NCBI GenBank assembly: GCA_964511945.1
Contig: CAZEHO010000048.1
Location: 1-15,586 of the forward strand
From: CAZEHO01 sp964511945
Lineage (GTDB): Bacteria > Actinomycetota > Acidimicrobiia > Spongiisociales > UBA11373
Length of the DNA: 15,586 nt
Reading direction: 5' to 3'
In this document: in pieces, positions 7,778 to 15,426 of the stretch
Layout of the letters: each line of letters begins with the position of its first letter
How positions within the stretch are numbered: the stretch's first letter is position 1
The notes under the pieces: model-generated
Told to the model about the DNA's origin: nothing
Database searches by the model: none
The model's input: the letters and a program-made list of their open reading frames with translations, nothing else
Translations under genes and position numbers: made by a program

Positions 7778-8500
7778 TCAATCCTCCAGCGATCCGGCCC
7801 CAAGATAGGCCGCCTCGAGCAGGTGCTTGTTCCGCATCAGATGCGCCGCCGTCCCTTCGAGCACCAGGTCACCGTGGCTGAGCACGTATGCCCGATCCGA
7901 CTGGGCCAGCGCCAGGTCGGTGTGCTGCTCGACGAGGAGCACACCGGCCCCAGTGTCGTCGGCAATGCGCCGGACCAGCGGCATGAGCTTCTCGTAGATG
8001 ACGGGAGCCAGGCCGAGACTCATCTCGTCGAGCATCAGTAGCCGGGGCTCGGCGATGAATGCCCGACCCAGGGCGAGCATCTGCTGCTCGCCACCCGACA
8101 GCAGCCCGGCCCGCTTGCTCGCCAGTGGCACCAGGGCGGGGAAGAACTCGAACGCTCGATCGACGTCCGGCCGGCCATCGCAGGGAGCCATCAGCAAGTT
8201 CTCCCGCACCGTCATCTGGTACAGGAGTCCCCTCCCCTCCGGAACATGCATGACGCCACGGCGGGTCACGGTGTGCGCTTGCCTGAGCCGCGGCACGGGT
8301 TCACCCAAGACCTCGATGCTGCCTTCCATCACCGGGACGAGCCCGGAGACCGCCTTCAGCGTCGTGGTCTTACCGGCCCCGTTCGGACCGAGCAGGCCGA
8401 CCACCTCTCCGGCATCGGCGTGCAGCGTGAGACCGCGCACCACGGCAACGCCGGCGTATCCGGTGTGGAGTCCTTCGATGGTGAGCAACCGGTCGCTCAT
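7778..8500 (-). CDS. livF: ABC transporter ATP-binding protein, LivF-type (branched-chain amino acid/HAAT family)
   Basis: One of two ATPases energising a Liv-type importer at the inner face of the membrane. The 240-residue length is standard for LivF. Visible motifs are Walker A GPNGAGKT (38-45), a Q-loop region, the signature LSGGEQQM, Walker B LLMLDEMSLGLAP and the switch histidine in LLVEQH. The MHVPEGRGLLYQMTVRENL stretch is the LivF hallmark. The ATG at 8500 overlaps the LivG stop in an ATGA, with GGAGGTG upstream, so the two ATPases are translationally coupled. Liv-family importers also carry amides, urea, short carboxylates and aromatic acids, so a leucine/isoleucine/valine substrate is not proven. 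Confidence 0.93.
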   Translation of the reverse strand: MSDRLLTIEGLHTGYAGVAVVRGLTLHADAGEVVGLLGPNGAGKTTTLKAVSGLVPVMEGSIEVLGEPVPRLRQAHTVTRRGVMHVPEGRGLLYQMTVRENLLMAPCDGRPDVDRAFEFFPALVPLASKRAGLLSGGEQQMLALGRAFIAEPRLLMLDEMSLGLAPVIYEKLMPLVRRIADDTGAGVLLVEQHTDLALAQSDRAYVLSHGDLVLEGTAAHLMRNKHLLEAAYLGAGSLED

Positions 8501-9252
8501 CCTTCACCTCCACCCGAGACGCCGAGATACGCCCTGCGAACCTCTGGGTGAGCCCGGATCTCCTCGGGCGTGCCTTCTGCGATGAGCCCGCCGTAGTTGA
8601 TCACGTAGATGCGGTCGCACACGGACAGCACCAGACCCATGTCGTGGTCGATCAACATTGCGGCGATCCCCGACTCGACCACATCGCGCAACTGGTCGCC
8701 GAGCCACGTGGTTTCTTCCCGATCGAGGCCGGCGGCAGGCTCGTCCAGCAGCACCAGCTTGACATCGCCGACCAGCGCCCGGGCAACGCCAACGAGCTTC
8801 CGGTTCCCCTGCGACAGGTCACTCGGCATGCGGTGCTGGATGTCGGTGAGGTTCAGCACTCCCAGCGCGTCGTCGACGCGCTCGTCTGCTTCCGAGCCGC
8901 GTCCGTAGTAGTCGCGGACCGCCCCCAAGAAGGTGAGCCGCTCGGCCGCCACGTCGAGGTTCACCCGGATGGAAAGGTCGTCGAACAGTTCCAGTGTCTG
9001 CCACGTCCGCGTCAGCCCGCGGGTGGCGATGCGATGTGGCGCCCAGTCGGTGACGTCTTCGCCGTCGAAGGTCACCGATCCCGTCGACGGGACGAATCCC
9101 GTCGCCGCATTGATGAAGGTGGTCTTCCCCGAGCCGTTGGGTCCGATCAATCCGACCAGTTCCCCCTCGTTGATCTCGAGGCTCAGGTGGTCGACGGCAA
9201 CCAGGCCACCGAAGCGAACCGTCAGGTCGCTGGTCTTCAGCAGGGGGCTCAC
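8497..9252 (-). CDS. livG: ABC transporter ATP-binding protein, LivG-type
   Basis: Second ATPase of the Liv-type importer, 251 residues, with Walker A GPNGSGKT (37-44), a RTWQTLELFDDLSIRVNL segment matching the LivG pattern (R..Q...LF..L.V..N), Walker B KLVLLDEPAAGLD and the switch histidine in LIDHD. The signature loop reads LSQGN, departing from the canonical LSGGQ and from the LSYGQ common in LivG; its first Ser and the Gly at the fourth position remain. The GTG at 9252 overlaps the permease stop as GTGA, with GGAGG seven bases upstream. The longer ATG frame from 9288 would overlap the permease by 40 bases and adds only a Gly-rich peptide, so I prefer the GTG. It pairs with LivF and the fused permease just upstream. 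Confidence 0.92.
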   Translation of the reverse strand: MSPLLKTSDLTVRFGGLVAVDHLSLEINEGELVGLIGPNGSGKTTFINAATGFVPSTGSVTFDGEDVTDWAPHRIATRGLTRTWQTLELFDDLSIRVNLDVAAERLTFLGAVRDYYGRGSEADERVDDALGVLNLTDIQHRMPSDLSQGNRKLVGVARALVGDVKLVLLDEPAAGLDREETTWLGDQLRDVVESGIAAMLIDHDMGLVLSVCDRIYVINYGGLIAEGTPEEIRAHPEVRRAYLGVSGGGEG

Positions 9253-11300
9253 GATCCCACCTCCACCGCTTCCTTCCGTCGCTGCCACCAGGTCTTCAGC
9301 TTGGCGTTCTGCTCACGACCGATCTCGTCGACGCCCGCCGGGTAGAAGATGACGGTCAGCACGAGCAGCAGGCCCGCTAGGTAGGCCTCGTACTGGCCGA
9401 GATCGAAGAACCACTCCTCGAACAGCACGATCCCGAGCCCGCCCGAGAAGAATGTGCCCGCCCAGGCGGCGCCGGACACGGTGGCGATCCCGCCGAGGTA
9501 GGCGAAGGTCAGCAGCATGAGCGAAGGCAGGATCGTGAACCCGTCCGCTCCGTAGCGGCCGAACTTGTACGCCGTGAGAACGCCGGCCACGCCCGCAAGG
9601 CCCGCACTGATCACGAACGCGGTGAGCTTGATCGACTGCACGTTGATCCCGACGGCGGCGGCGGCTCGCTCGTTGGCCCTGACCGCCAGCATCCGGTCGC
9701 CCAGCTTGCTCTGTCGCAGCCGGACGATCCCGACGAAGACGATCGCCGTCACGATCAGGACGAACACGCCGAACGACGGCGTCGGGAGGTTGCCGTCGTC
9801 GATGAAAAACCGCGAGTTGATGCCGAAATCAACCCCGAACACGCTCGGCCCTTCGACCACAGCGATGCTCTCCGAGCCGAACCAGTTGTCCGTTTTCAGG
9901 AGCAGCTCTTCAATTGCCACACCGGCGGCGAGTGTCATGATCGCCAGGCTGGCGCCGCGAACCCGCATCGCCGGAATCGCAATGACGAATCCAAAGGCCA
10001 CCGCGACCAGCACTGCCAATGGCGCCGCGATCAGGAACGACATTCCGGCCTCTGTCGCGAACGTGGCCACGGCAAACGCCGAGATCCCGCCGACCGCCAG
10101 TTGCGAGAGCGAGATCTGACCGACAAACCCGGCCACGACGACCAGCGACAGGGCCAGGATTGCCCCGATCATCGTGTTGGTCATGGCGCCGCGGTACTGG
10201 AACGGGGCGAACACGATCACGGCCAGGCTGCCGACCAGCAGCACAGTCGTCATCCACGGCCGCCACGGGGCGGGATGTGCCGTCGGGAGCCGTCCGACCT
10301 CCACTGCCCCGCGCGACGGCAACGCCTGCCCGCGGAAGAGCATGACGGCAATGATGACCACCAGCGGCAGTGCCTTCTGCAGGTTGATCGACGGGACCCA
10401 CGAAAGTTCGATCTCCATGATCCGCAGCAAGCTCTGACCCATCCCGATCAGCAAACCCCCGCCGGCCGCGACCCAGAACGATGTGAACTGAGCGAGCAGC
10501 GCGGCGGCCAGCGCCGGGATGATGAACAGCGTGAAGTTGATCGCGTTCAACCCGGTCATCGGAGCGACCAGGATTCCGACCAATCCGGCCAGCATCGAGG
10601 CCACGATCCAGTTGATCGCGGCCGTCCGGTCGGCGGAAACGCCGAGGATGGTGGCCTTCTCCTCGTTCTCCGCTGCGGCGCGGGTGTTCAGCCCGAACAT
10701 GGTGAACCGGAACACGGCCCAGAGCCCGATGGTGAGGATCACCACGATTCCCAACAGGATGAAACGGTCCACCGGGATGGTCGCCCCGAGAACCTTCCAG
10801 GAGCCCTCCGGGAAGACGTTCTCGACCGGCTGGCGAGTTGCTCCGAAGCGGAGCACCACCGCCGATTGCAGCATCAGCATCAAAGCCACCGACACCACGA
10901 CTTTGGGAAGGGCCGGTTGGTAGCGCAGGGGCTTGAACACCAGGTAGTGGAACCCGGCGCCGATGAGCGCCGCCACCGTCATCGACATCAGGAGCGCCCA
11001 CACCCAGTGCACGGGCCCGGAGAACTGGACGAAGGTCGGCAGGTCCCAGAAATGCCATTCGGCGCCGAACCAGCTCCCGATCGCCTCGACAATCGACAGC
11101 GGATTCGGCAGTGGCGGAATGGGTACTCGTCCGTCGTTCGTGAGGCCGGCGAAGGAGTACGCCGTGTACATCGCGATCGCGCCGTGTGCGAAGTTGATGA
11201 CCCCGGACGCTCGGTAGGTCAGGACCAGTCCGAGCGACAGGGCCGCGTAGATCGCGCCGGCACTGATGCCGAGCAGAGCGAATTGGATGTACAGATCCAT
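9249..11300 (-). CDS. Fused LivH-LivM branched-chain-type ABC permease
   Basis: Integral membrane channel of the importer. At 683 residues it joins both permease subunits normally encoded as livH (about 300) and livM (about 320-350). The LivH half (about 1-320) opens with repeated hydrophobic spans and contains the family motif GLVLTYRASGVINFAHGA. After a short polar linker (about 320-345, GRLPTAHPAPWRP) the LivM half carries GFVGQISLSQLAVGGISAF, and later the conserved RANERAAAAVGIN cytoplasmic loop that contacts the ATPase, followed by more spans. The C-terminus is basic and cytosolic (REQNAKLKTWWQRRKEA). The ATG at 11300 has only a weak upstream ribosome site. Its stop overlaps the LivG start. 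I see no break at the fusion point, so it is a genuine single chain, giving a transporter whose channel is one polypeptide. Confidence 0.93.
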   Translation of the reverse strand: MDLYIQFALLGISAGAIYAALSLGLVLTYRASGVINFAHGAIAMYTAYSFAGLTNDGRVPIPPLPNPLSIVEAIGSWFGAEWHFWDLPTFVQFSGPVHWVWALLMSMTVAALIGAGFHYLVFKPLRYQPALPKVVVSVALMLMLQSAVVLRFGATRQPVENVFPEGSWKVLGATIPVDRFILLGIVVILTIGLWAVFRFTMFGLNTRAAAENEEKATILGVSADRTAAINWIVASMLAGLVGILVAPMTGLNAINFTLFIIPALAAALLAQFTSFWVAAGGGLLIGMGQSLLRIMEIELSWVPSINLQKALPLVVIIAVMLFRGQALPSRGAVEVGRLPTAHPAPWRPWMTTVLLVGSLAVIVFAPFQYRGAMTNTMIGAILALSLVVVAGFVGQISLSQLAVGGISAFAVATFATEAGMSFLIAAPLAVLVAVAFGFVIAIPAMRVRGASLAIMTLAAGVAIEELLLKTDNWFGSESIAVVEGPSVFGVDFGINSRFFIDDGNLPTPSFGVFVLIVTAIVFVGIVRLRQSKLGDRMLAVRANERAAAAVGINVQSIKLTAFVISAGLAGVAGVLTAYKFGRYGADGFTILPSLMLLTFAYLGGIATVSGAAWAGTFFSGGLGIVLFEEWFFDLGQYEAYLAGLLLVLTVIFYPAGVDEIGREQNAKLKTWWQRRKEAVEVGS

Positions 11301-11325
11301 ACCGGTGTCAGCCTATGAGGTTGCG

Positions 11326-11356
11326 CCCGGGCGGGGCGCTGGCAGCCCCGCCCGGG
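11326..11356 (-). terminator. Strong GC-rich hairpin between binding-protein and permease genes
   Basis: A perfect 12-base inverted repeat, CCCGGGCGGGGC (11326-11337) and GCCCCGCCCGGG (11345-11356), encloses a 7-base loop. It lies in the 80-base gap after the binding-protein stop and before the permease start, on the strand both are read from. No run of U follows the stem on that strand, so a full intrinsic terminator is unlikely. A partial attenuator or a 3'-end-protecting stem that keeps binding-protein mRNA in excess over permease is the more natural reading. The structure is seen; its function is inferred. Confidence 0.6.
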
Positions 11357-11380
11357 TGTTGGTTGATGCCGTTGCCCGGC

Positions 11381-12697
11381 TTAGCCCATTTCGAGGATCC
11401 AGTTGAAGATCGATGGATCCATGTAGGTGAAGTCCTGCATCATCACCAAGCCGCCGTCGACGACCTGGGCGATACCGGCGTATGGGGCGCACTGGCTGAC
11501 CCACGGCTCCGGACCGGGGCACGCCGCCTCGGTGAACAGGAACAGGTCGAACACGTTGCTCTCCGCTGCTTCCTGGATCGCCGCCGGCGACAGGTTCTCG
11601 ACGCCGACCGTCTCTGCCGCCTTCACGACCACGTCGTAGGCGAATTGGGTGTACATCAGCATCGAGTACACCGTTGACGTCATCTCAACGTTGGGGCCGT
11701 ACTGGGCCATGATCTGGCGGGCTGCTTCAGCGTCCGCATCCCCAGTCACGAAGCCGGAGTTGTAGATGGCGAAGTACCAGCCGTCGTTGGTTCCGGCAGC
11801 CTGGAATTCGGGTGACAGGCACCAGTCCACGGTGTAGACGTCGACGTCGGCTCCGAGCGCATCGAGACCGTCGGCAACCGGCTGACAGCCGGTTGGATCG
11901 ACGAACACCAGCAAACCGTCGACCTCGTTGACGTTGGCCGCTGCGAGAGCGCCGAGATAATCGGCTTCAGCTTCATCGATGGCAACGCCACGCGTGGCTC
12001 CGCCGAGGCCTTGGTACAGCGCGTCGACCAGGAAGAAGGTCGCCTCGCCGATCTCATTGCCCGGATACACGAAGCCCATCTCCTGAACCCCCTGCTCCCA
12101 CATGAAGCTGAGGAGGGTCTGGGCGATCACCAGCGAGCCGGGGTCCACCAGGTTGAAGCTCGGAACCATGTAGTCCGGGATGTCGTAGACCACAGCACCG
12201 AAGCTCGGCTTGCCGGACAGTCCCAGCGTATCCCACATCGCCGCCGAGTTGGTCAAGAATCCGCCCAGCATGAAGTGGGCGTCGTCGTCGTTGGCGATCT
12301 GCTGGGCGCAGGCCAGCGCCGACTCAGGGTCGTCACCGGTGCCGCACATCTCGGCCTCGATCGGGACGCCGAGAATGCCGCCGAACTCAGCGTTCAGGTA
12401 GTCGAGGTACGCCAGGATTGCGGCACCGTCGTTGGGTACGGCCAGCAGTCCGGTCTCCTGATTGACCACGGTGAACTTGATGGCGTCAGGCCCGGCCGGG
12501 CCCGCCGTGGTCGCCGGCGCAGCAGTGGTCGCGGTCGTTGCCGGGGCTGCAGTCGTTGCCGGGGCCGCCGTTGTTGCGGGGGCTGCAGTGGTGGCCGGGG
12601 CCGCCGTCGTGGAAGCTGCATCGTCGTCATCGCCACAGGCGGCGACGATCAGTCCCAAGGCAAGCAGTACCGCCAGCCAGCGAATTGTTCTCCTCAT
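11381..12697 (-). CDS. Substrate-binding lipoprotein of the Liv-type ABC transporter (Peripla_BP_6 type)
   Basis: Extracytoplasmic receptor that captures the solute for the LivHM/G/F importer. The 438-residue precursor has a signal peptide (MRRTIRWLAVLLALGLIVAAC) ending in lipobox Cys21, so the mature protein is a membrane-anchored lipoprotein. Asp22-26 follow the Cys, then a Thr/Ala/Pro-rich spacer to about residue 70. The remainder has the two-lobed type I periplasmic binding fold: an opening strand KFTVVNQETG, a MCGTGDDPESALACAQQI segment typical of HAAT receptors, a GFVYPGNEIGEAT strand, and the C-terminal DFTYMDPSIFNWI motif. GGGAGG sits just upstream of the ATG at 12697. It is the first transporter gene and 84 bases downstream of the VOC gene, so it may have its own promoter. 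The ligand cannot be deduced. Confidence 0.93.
   Translation of the reverse strand: MRRTIRWLAVLLALGLIVAACGDDDDAASTTAAPATTAAPATTAAPATTAAPATTATTAAPATTAGPAGPDAIKFTVVNQETGLLAVPNDGAAILAYLDYLNAEFGGILGVPIEAEMCGTGDDPESALACAQQIANDDDAHFMLGGFLTNSAAMWDTLGLSGKPSFGAVVYDIPDYMVPSFNLVDPGSLVIAQTLLSFMWEQGVQEMGFVYPGNEIGEATFFLVDALYQGLGGATRGVAIDEAEADYLGALAAANVNEVDGLLVFVDPTGCQPVADGLDALGADVDVYTVDWCLSPEFQAAGTNDGWYFAIYNSGFVTGDADAEAARQIMAQYGPNVEMTSTVYSMLMYTQFAYDVVVKAAETVGVENLSPAAIQEAAESNVFDLFLFTEAACPGPEPWVSQCAPYAGIAQVVDGGLVMMQDFTYMDPSIFNWILEMG
12488..12610 (-). repeat. In-frame 18-base repeats encoding a TTAAPA spacer
   Basis: Residues 30-70 of the binding lipoprotein are a run of TTAAPA hexapeptide units: four perfect copies, then TTA, another TTAAPA, then TTAGPA. 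At DNA level this is an 18-base repeat with mostly synonymous third-position changes. It is a flexible tether between the lipid anchor and the binding domain, a style common in actinobacterial lipoproteins. Copy number could vary between strains. Confidence 0.85.
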
Positions 12698-12781
12698 CTC
12701 TTCCTCCCTTGCCCGCTCTCATCTCTTGGATTCGGGGTTCTCATCACGTCTCGGAGGTGCACTGGCTCTCGTCGTGAGTCG

Positions 12782-13276
12782 TCACACCTCCGTCATTCCG
12801 ACTTGCCAGATCTCGACGACGTTGCCGTCCGGGTCCCGGCCGTACGCCAGGGGACGGCCGTCACCGAGATCGGCCGGGGGAGCGTGGAATCTCATCCCGG
12901 CGTCCATCAGACGCCGGTAGGCATCTTCGATGTCGTCGACCGCGAGACAGATGTGGCTCAAACCGGCACGCGAAACCGGCCGGTCGGCGGGTGACCACTC
13001 GGGCTCCGGGTGATCGAACTGGAAGAGCTCCAGACGCGTGTCCCCCAACCGCAACATCACCGTGACGCCTTTCGATCCGGACAGGCCCTGCACGGCGTCG
13101 ACATCGGCCCGGCCGTCCCAGGTCAGCCGCTCGACCTCGCGGAAACCGAACATCCGGCAGTAGAAATCGACGAGCCGGTCGATGTCGGGAGTCGAGATCC
13201 CGGTGTGGTGAACACCGGCCGCCACGGCGACCGGTGGCTTCCCGGCTCGGTCCTCTGTTCGCTGGAAGCTCGCCAC
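12782..13276 (-). CDS. VOC family protein (glyoxalase / methylmalonyl-CoA epimerase-like fold)
   Basis: A protein of about 164 residues with two beta-alpha-beta-beta-beta modules of the vicinal oxygen chelate fold. Candidate metal ligands occupy the usual places: His in VHHTGIST (residues 23-24), Glu in RLELFQF, His in GLSHICLAVDD and Glu in GNVVEIWQ. VOC enzymes include glyoxalase I, epimerases and ring-cleavage dioxygenases, all metal-dependent; the GxxHxxLAV and DPDGNVVE pattern resembles glyoxalase and methylmalonyl-CoA epimerase relatives. The GTG at 13276 has GAGG upstream near the preceding gene's stop (13287); a longer frame exists but would overlap the SnoaL gene extensively. It is separated by 10 bases from the preceding gene, so probably the same operon. 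A role acting on a hydroxyketone or acyl-CoA intermediate is inferred. Confidence 0.85.
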   Translation of the reverse strand: MASFQRTEDRAGKPPVAVAAGVHHTGISTPDIDRLVDFYCRMFGFREVERLTWDGRADVDAVQGLSGSKGVTVMLRLGDTRLELFQFDHPEPEWSPADRPVSRAGLSHICLAVDDIEDAYRRLMDAGMRFHAPPADLGDGRPLAYGRDPDGNVVEIWQVGMTEV

Positions 13277-13286
13277 CTGTCTCACC

Positions 13287-13715
13287 TCACGCCAGCGGGG
13301 CGTCGAATTCGTCTTGATCGAACGCGAGGAAACGCCCCGAGACGATCCTCCCGTCACGCGTCTCGTACACATCCATGAAGGTGGTCCGCGCCTCCTCGCC
13401 CCTGGCGTTCGACGCCGTGACGGAGATGAAGCACGTGACGATCCCGTTGGCCGCCAGGCTCATCACCGGTTTCATCTCGAGTTCGATCCGGTCGGTCAGG
13501 GCGGTCCACCAGCGCCACAACCCGTCGCGCCCCTCGTAGCGGCCCGCCAACGGGGAGTTCCCGTAGAACACGTAGAAGCAATCATCGGTGAAGTGCTGCT
13601 CGTACGCGGCCCGGACGCCCTCGGCTTCGACCGTGGCTTCGTAGGCATTGATGATCGCCCGGGCCTCGGGATCGTCGGGAACCGGCGGATGCTGTACGGA
13701 ATGAGCGCCGCTCAT
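13287..13715 (-). CDS. SnoaL-like / NTF2-fold protein (second copy)
   Basis: This 142-residue protein has the SnoaL-like/NTF2 layout: an N-terminal helix (ARAIINAYEATVEAEG), then FTDDCFYVFYGNSPLAGRYEGRDG as the strand-turn typical of the family, a helix with WRWWTALTDRI, and final strands (TTFMDVYETRDGRIVSGRFLAF). The reaction is not determined; relatives isomerise, dehydrate or cyclise small hydrophobic substrates. Its ATG at 13715 overlaps the stop of the upstream SDR as ATGA, so the two are translationally coupled and likely act on successive intermediates. It is only distantly similar to the other SnoaL-like gene at 3078-3509. Confidence 0.85.
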   Translation of the reverse strand: MSGAHSVQHPPVPDDPEARAIINAYEATVEAEGVRAAYEQHFTDDCFYVFYGNSPLAGRYEGRDGLWRWWTALTDRIELEMKPVMSLAANGIVTCFISVTASNARGEEARTTFMDVYETRDGRIVSGRFLAFDQDEFDAPLA

Positions 13716-14488
13716 GCCGGCTCCTCGAGCGGCTCATGATCCGCCACGAGCTGTTCGTGCATCATCTCGAAGAAGGGCAGGAGCTCGGCGTGGGTGAAGA
13801 TCCAGAAGCGTCCATCCCTGATCCCCTGGAGAACCCGGTCGGCGACCTCCTCCGGCGGGATCCGACGTTCGCCTTCCTCGGGTTCGAACCCATCGTTCAT
13901 CGGGGTGTCGACCGCCCCGGGGCACAGCACGGCGATCGAGACGCCGGTGCCCTCCAATTCCAGGGCCAACGAGGTCGACATGCCGACTACCGCATGCTTG
14001 GACGCCGCGTACATTGGGGCCTCGGGCCACGGGGCAAGCCCGCCTGCGGACGAGGTGTTCACAATGACCCCGCTCCCCCGCTCGAGCATCCCCGGCAGGA
14101 AGGTTCGGGTCCCGAGCAGAGGTCCGAGCACGTTGACCCGGTTCTGTGCTTCCCAGTCGCCCAGCGGATCGGTGTCGCGAAACCCGCCGAACAGCGTGAT
14201 CCCGGCGTTGTTGCACAGGATGTCGCAGCGGCCGAAGGACGATTCGACTTCGGACGCAAGGGCAGTCCACGAAGCCGATTCACCGACGTCGAGGTTGACG
14301 GCGAGGGCTTCGCCGGGGCCCGGAAGTGTTGCAACGGTGGCCTCGACCCCACTGAGGTTGAGATCGGCAGCAACCACATGGGCACCTGCTGCGGCGAATG
14401 CCCTGCACAGCGCTCGGCCGATCCCGCTGCCGGCACCCGTGACGATGACGACCCTGTCGGCGAAGCTCTCGACGGCCGCTACGGTCAT
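13712..14488 (-). CDS. SDR family oxidoreductase
   Basis: Classical short-chain dehydrogenase of 258 residues, NAD(P)-dependent. Motifs: TGAGSGIG (17-24), the acidic ADLN strand end suggesting NAD preference, NNAG (in CNNAGITLFGG), Ser147 and Tyr160/Lys164 (YAASK), and the CPGAVDTPM segment after the sixth strand. All key residues are present. The ATG at 14488 has GGGAGG ten bases upstream; the longer reading frame to 14587 lacks a fitting ribosome site and precedes the fold. It overlaps the SnoaL gene by four bases. About 90 bases separate it from the upstream SDR; an AT-rich CATAAT-like box there could be a weak promoter but I cannot pair it with a -35. The substrate is unknown; together with the SnoaL protein it probably processes a hydroxy/keto intermediate. 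Confidence 0.9.
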   Translation of the reverse strand: MTVAAVESFADRVVIVTGAGSGIGRALCRAFAAAGAHVVAADLNLSGVEATVATLPGPGEALAVNLDVGESASWTALASEVESSFGRCDILCNNAGITLFGGFRDTDPLGDWEAQNRVNVLGPLLGTRTFLPGMLERGSGVIVNTSSAGGLAPWPEAPMYAASKHAVVGMSTSLALELEGTGVSIAVLCPGAVDTPMNDGFEPEEGERRIPPEEVADRVLQGIRDGRFWIFTHAELLPFFEMMHEQLVADHEPLEEPA

Positions 14489-14579
14489 TGAGGCTGGTCC
14501 TCCCTTGAGCGCCGCGGTGCGGCATCCCAGACCCGCTTCTTGGTGTTTTCCAGCGTAGCACATCAGTTCGACGCCGGTA

Positions 14580-15359
14580 TTATGCACAACAGGTCAGTTC
14601 CGTGCCTGGCCCGGACTCCACGACGATGCGGAGAGTCAGCCGCCCATCAGGGTCTCGAGCATCTGCGGAGCGAACCCGGCAGTCGTCCGCACCGAGGAAC
14701 TGGAACAGCGCGGCGATCTCGTCAGGATTCCCGAGCCGGCCCATCGGGCAGAGGGTTGCGATGAGATCCCGCTGCGGATGATCGGGCGGCCACATCTCCC
14801 CCTCGATCGGCCCGGGGCTGACGAGATTCACCCGGATCCCCCGGCCGGCGAGCTCCATGGCGGCTCCTTTGGCCAGCATCACCAGGCCCGCCTTGGCGGC
14901 CGAATACGCGGTCTCCCCGATGTTGCCGATGTCCGTCACCAGGGTGCCGGTGAACAGCACGGACCCACCTTCCCGGAGGTGGGGGATGGCCGATCGCAAC
15001 AAGCGGTAGTGGGCCAGCAGGTTGAGGTTGACCATGCCGTCAAGCACTTCGTCGTCGGTGTCCTCGATCATCAGGAACTCGACAACGGCCCCGGCGTTGG
15101 ACACCAGGATGTCGATGCCACCAAGCACCTCGGCAGCCTCGTCGACCATCGAGGAGACCTGGAGTGGATCACTGAGGTCGGCGGCGACGAACGCAGCGCC
15201 GATCTCCTCGGCCATCTCGCGGCCCGTGTCGCGCCGCCCCGAGATCACCACCCGGGCGCCGGCGGCGATGAAACGCCGTGCGGTTGCCAACCCGATCCCT
15301 GAGGTCCCACCGGTGATCAGCGCGCTCTTGCCTTCCAGAGAGAACGGTGTCTGGCTCAT
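14580..15359 (-). CDS. SDR family oxidoreductase with disturbed C-terminus
   Basis: NAD(P)-dependent short-chain dehydrogenase of about 259 residues. Motifs: TGGTSGIG (16-23), SNAGAV, and Tyr152/Lys156 (YSAAK) with the strand RVNLVSPGPIEGEMW. The position 13 residues before Tyr152, normally catalytic Ser, is Thr139. Near the end the expected ...FVTGQ.L.VDGG tail is absent; the open frame reads CRVRSADARDPDGRLTLR. A short stretch (14651-14674) read one frame over gives FAPQMLET, which resembles the missing motif, while DGRLTLR returns in the main frame. This suggests compensating small indels or sequencing errors. The ATG at 15359 has AAGGA upstream. It heads the part of the minus-strand train visible here. 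Confidence 0.87.
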   Translation of the reverse strand: MSQTPFSLEGKSALITGGTSGIGLATARRFIAAGARVVISGRRDTGREMAEEIGAAFVAADLSDPLQVSSMVDEAAEVLGGIDILVSNAGAVVEFLMIEDTDDEVLDGMVNLNLLAHYRLLRSAIPHLREGGSVLFTGTLVTDIGNIGETAYSAAKAGLVMLAKGAAMELAGRGIRVNLVSPGPIEGEMWPPDHPQRDLIATLCPMGRLGNPDEIAALFQFLGADDCRVRSADARDPDGRLTLRIVVESGPGTELTCCA

Positions 15360-15426
15360 GGTCGGATCCTTCTCCCACGCCGGGTCGTAGCGATATCCAT
15401 CGCAAGCTATCACTTCTGCACCAGGA

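Noticed and set aside
10101..11318. Long plus-strand open frame opposite the permease
   Set aside because: It is an Asp/Gln/Arg/His-rich shadow of a hydrophobic membrane protein, with no ribosome site or recognisable domain.
11326..11356. Hairpin as a classical intrinsic terminator
   Set aside because: No U-run follows the stem on the transcribed strand, and the transporter genes downstream need to be read through.
12462..12920. Plus-strand open frame with repeated AAVVAG units
   Set aside because: It is the antisense of the TTAAPA repeat in the binding lipoprotein; the repeat itself keeps several frames open.
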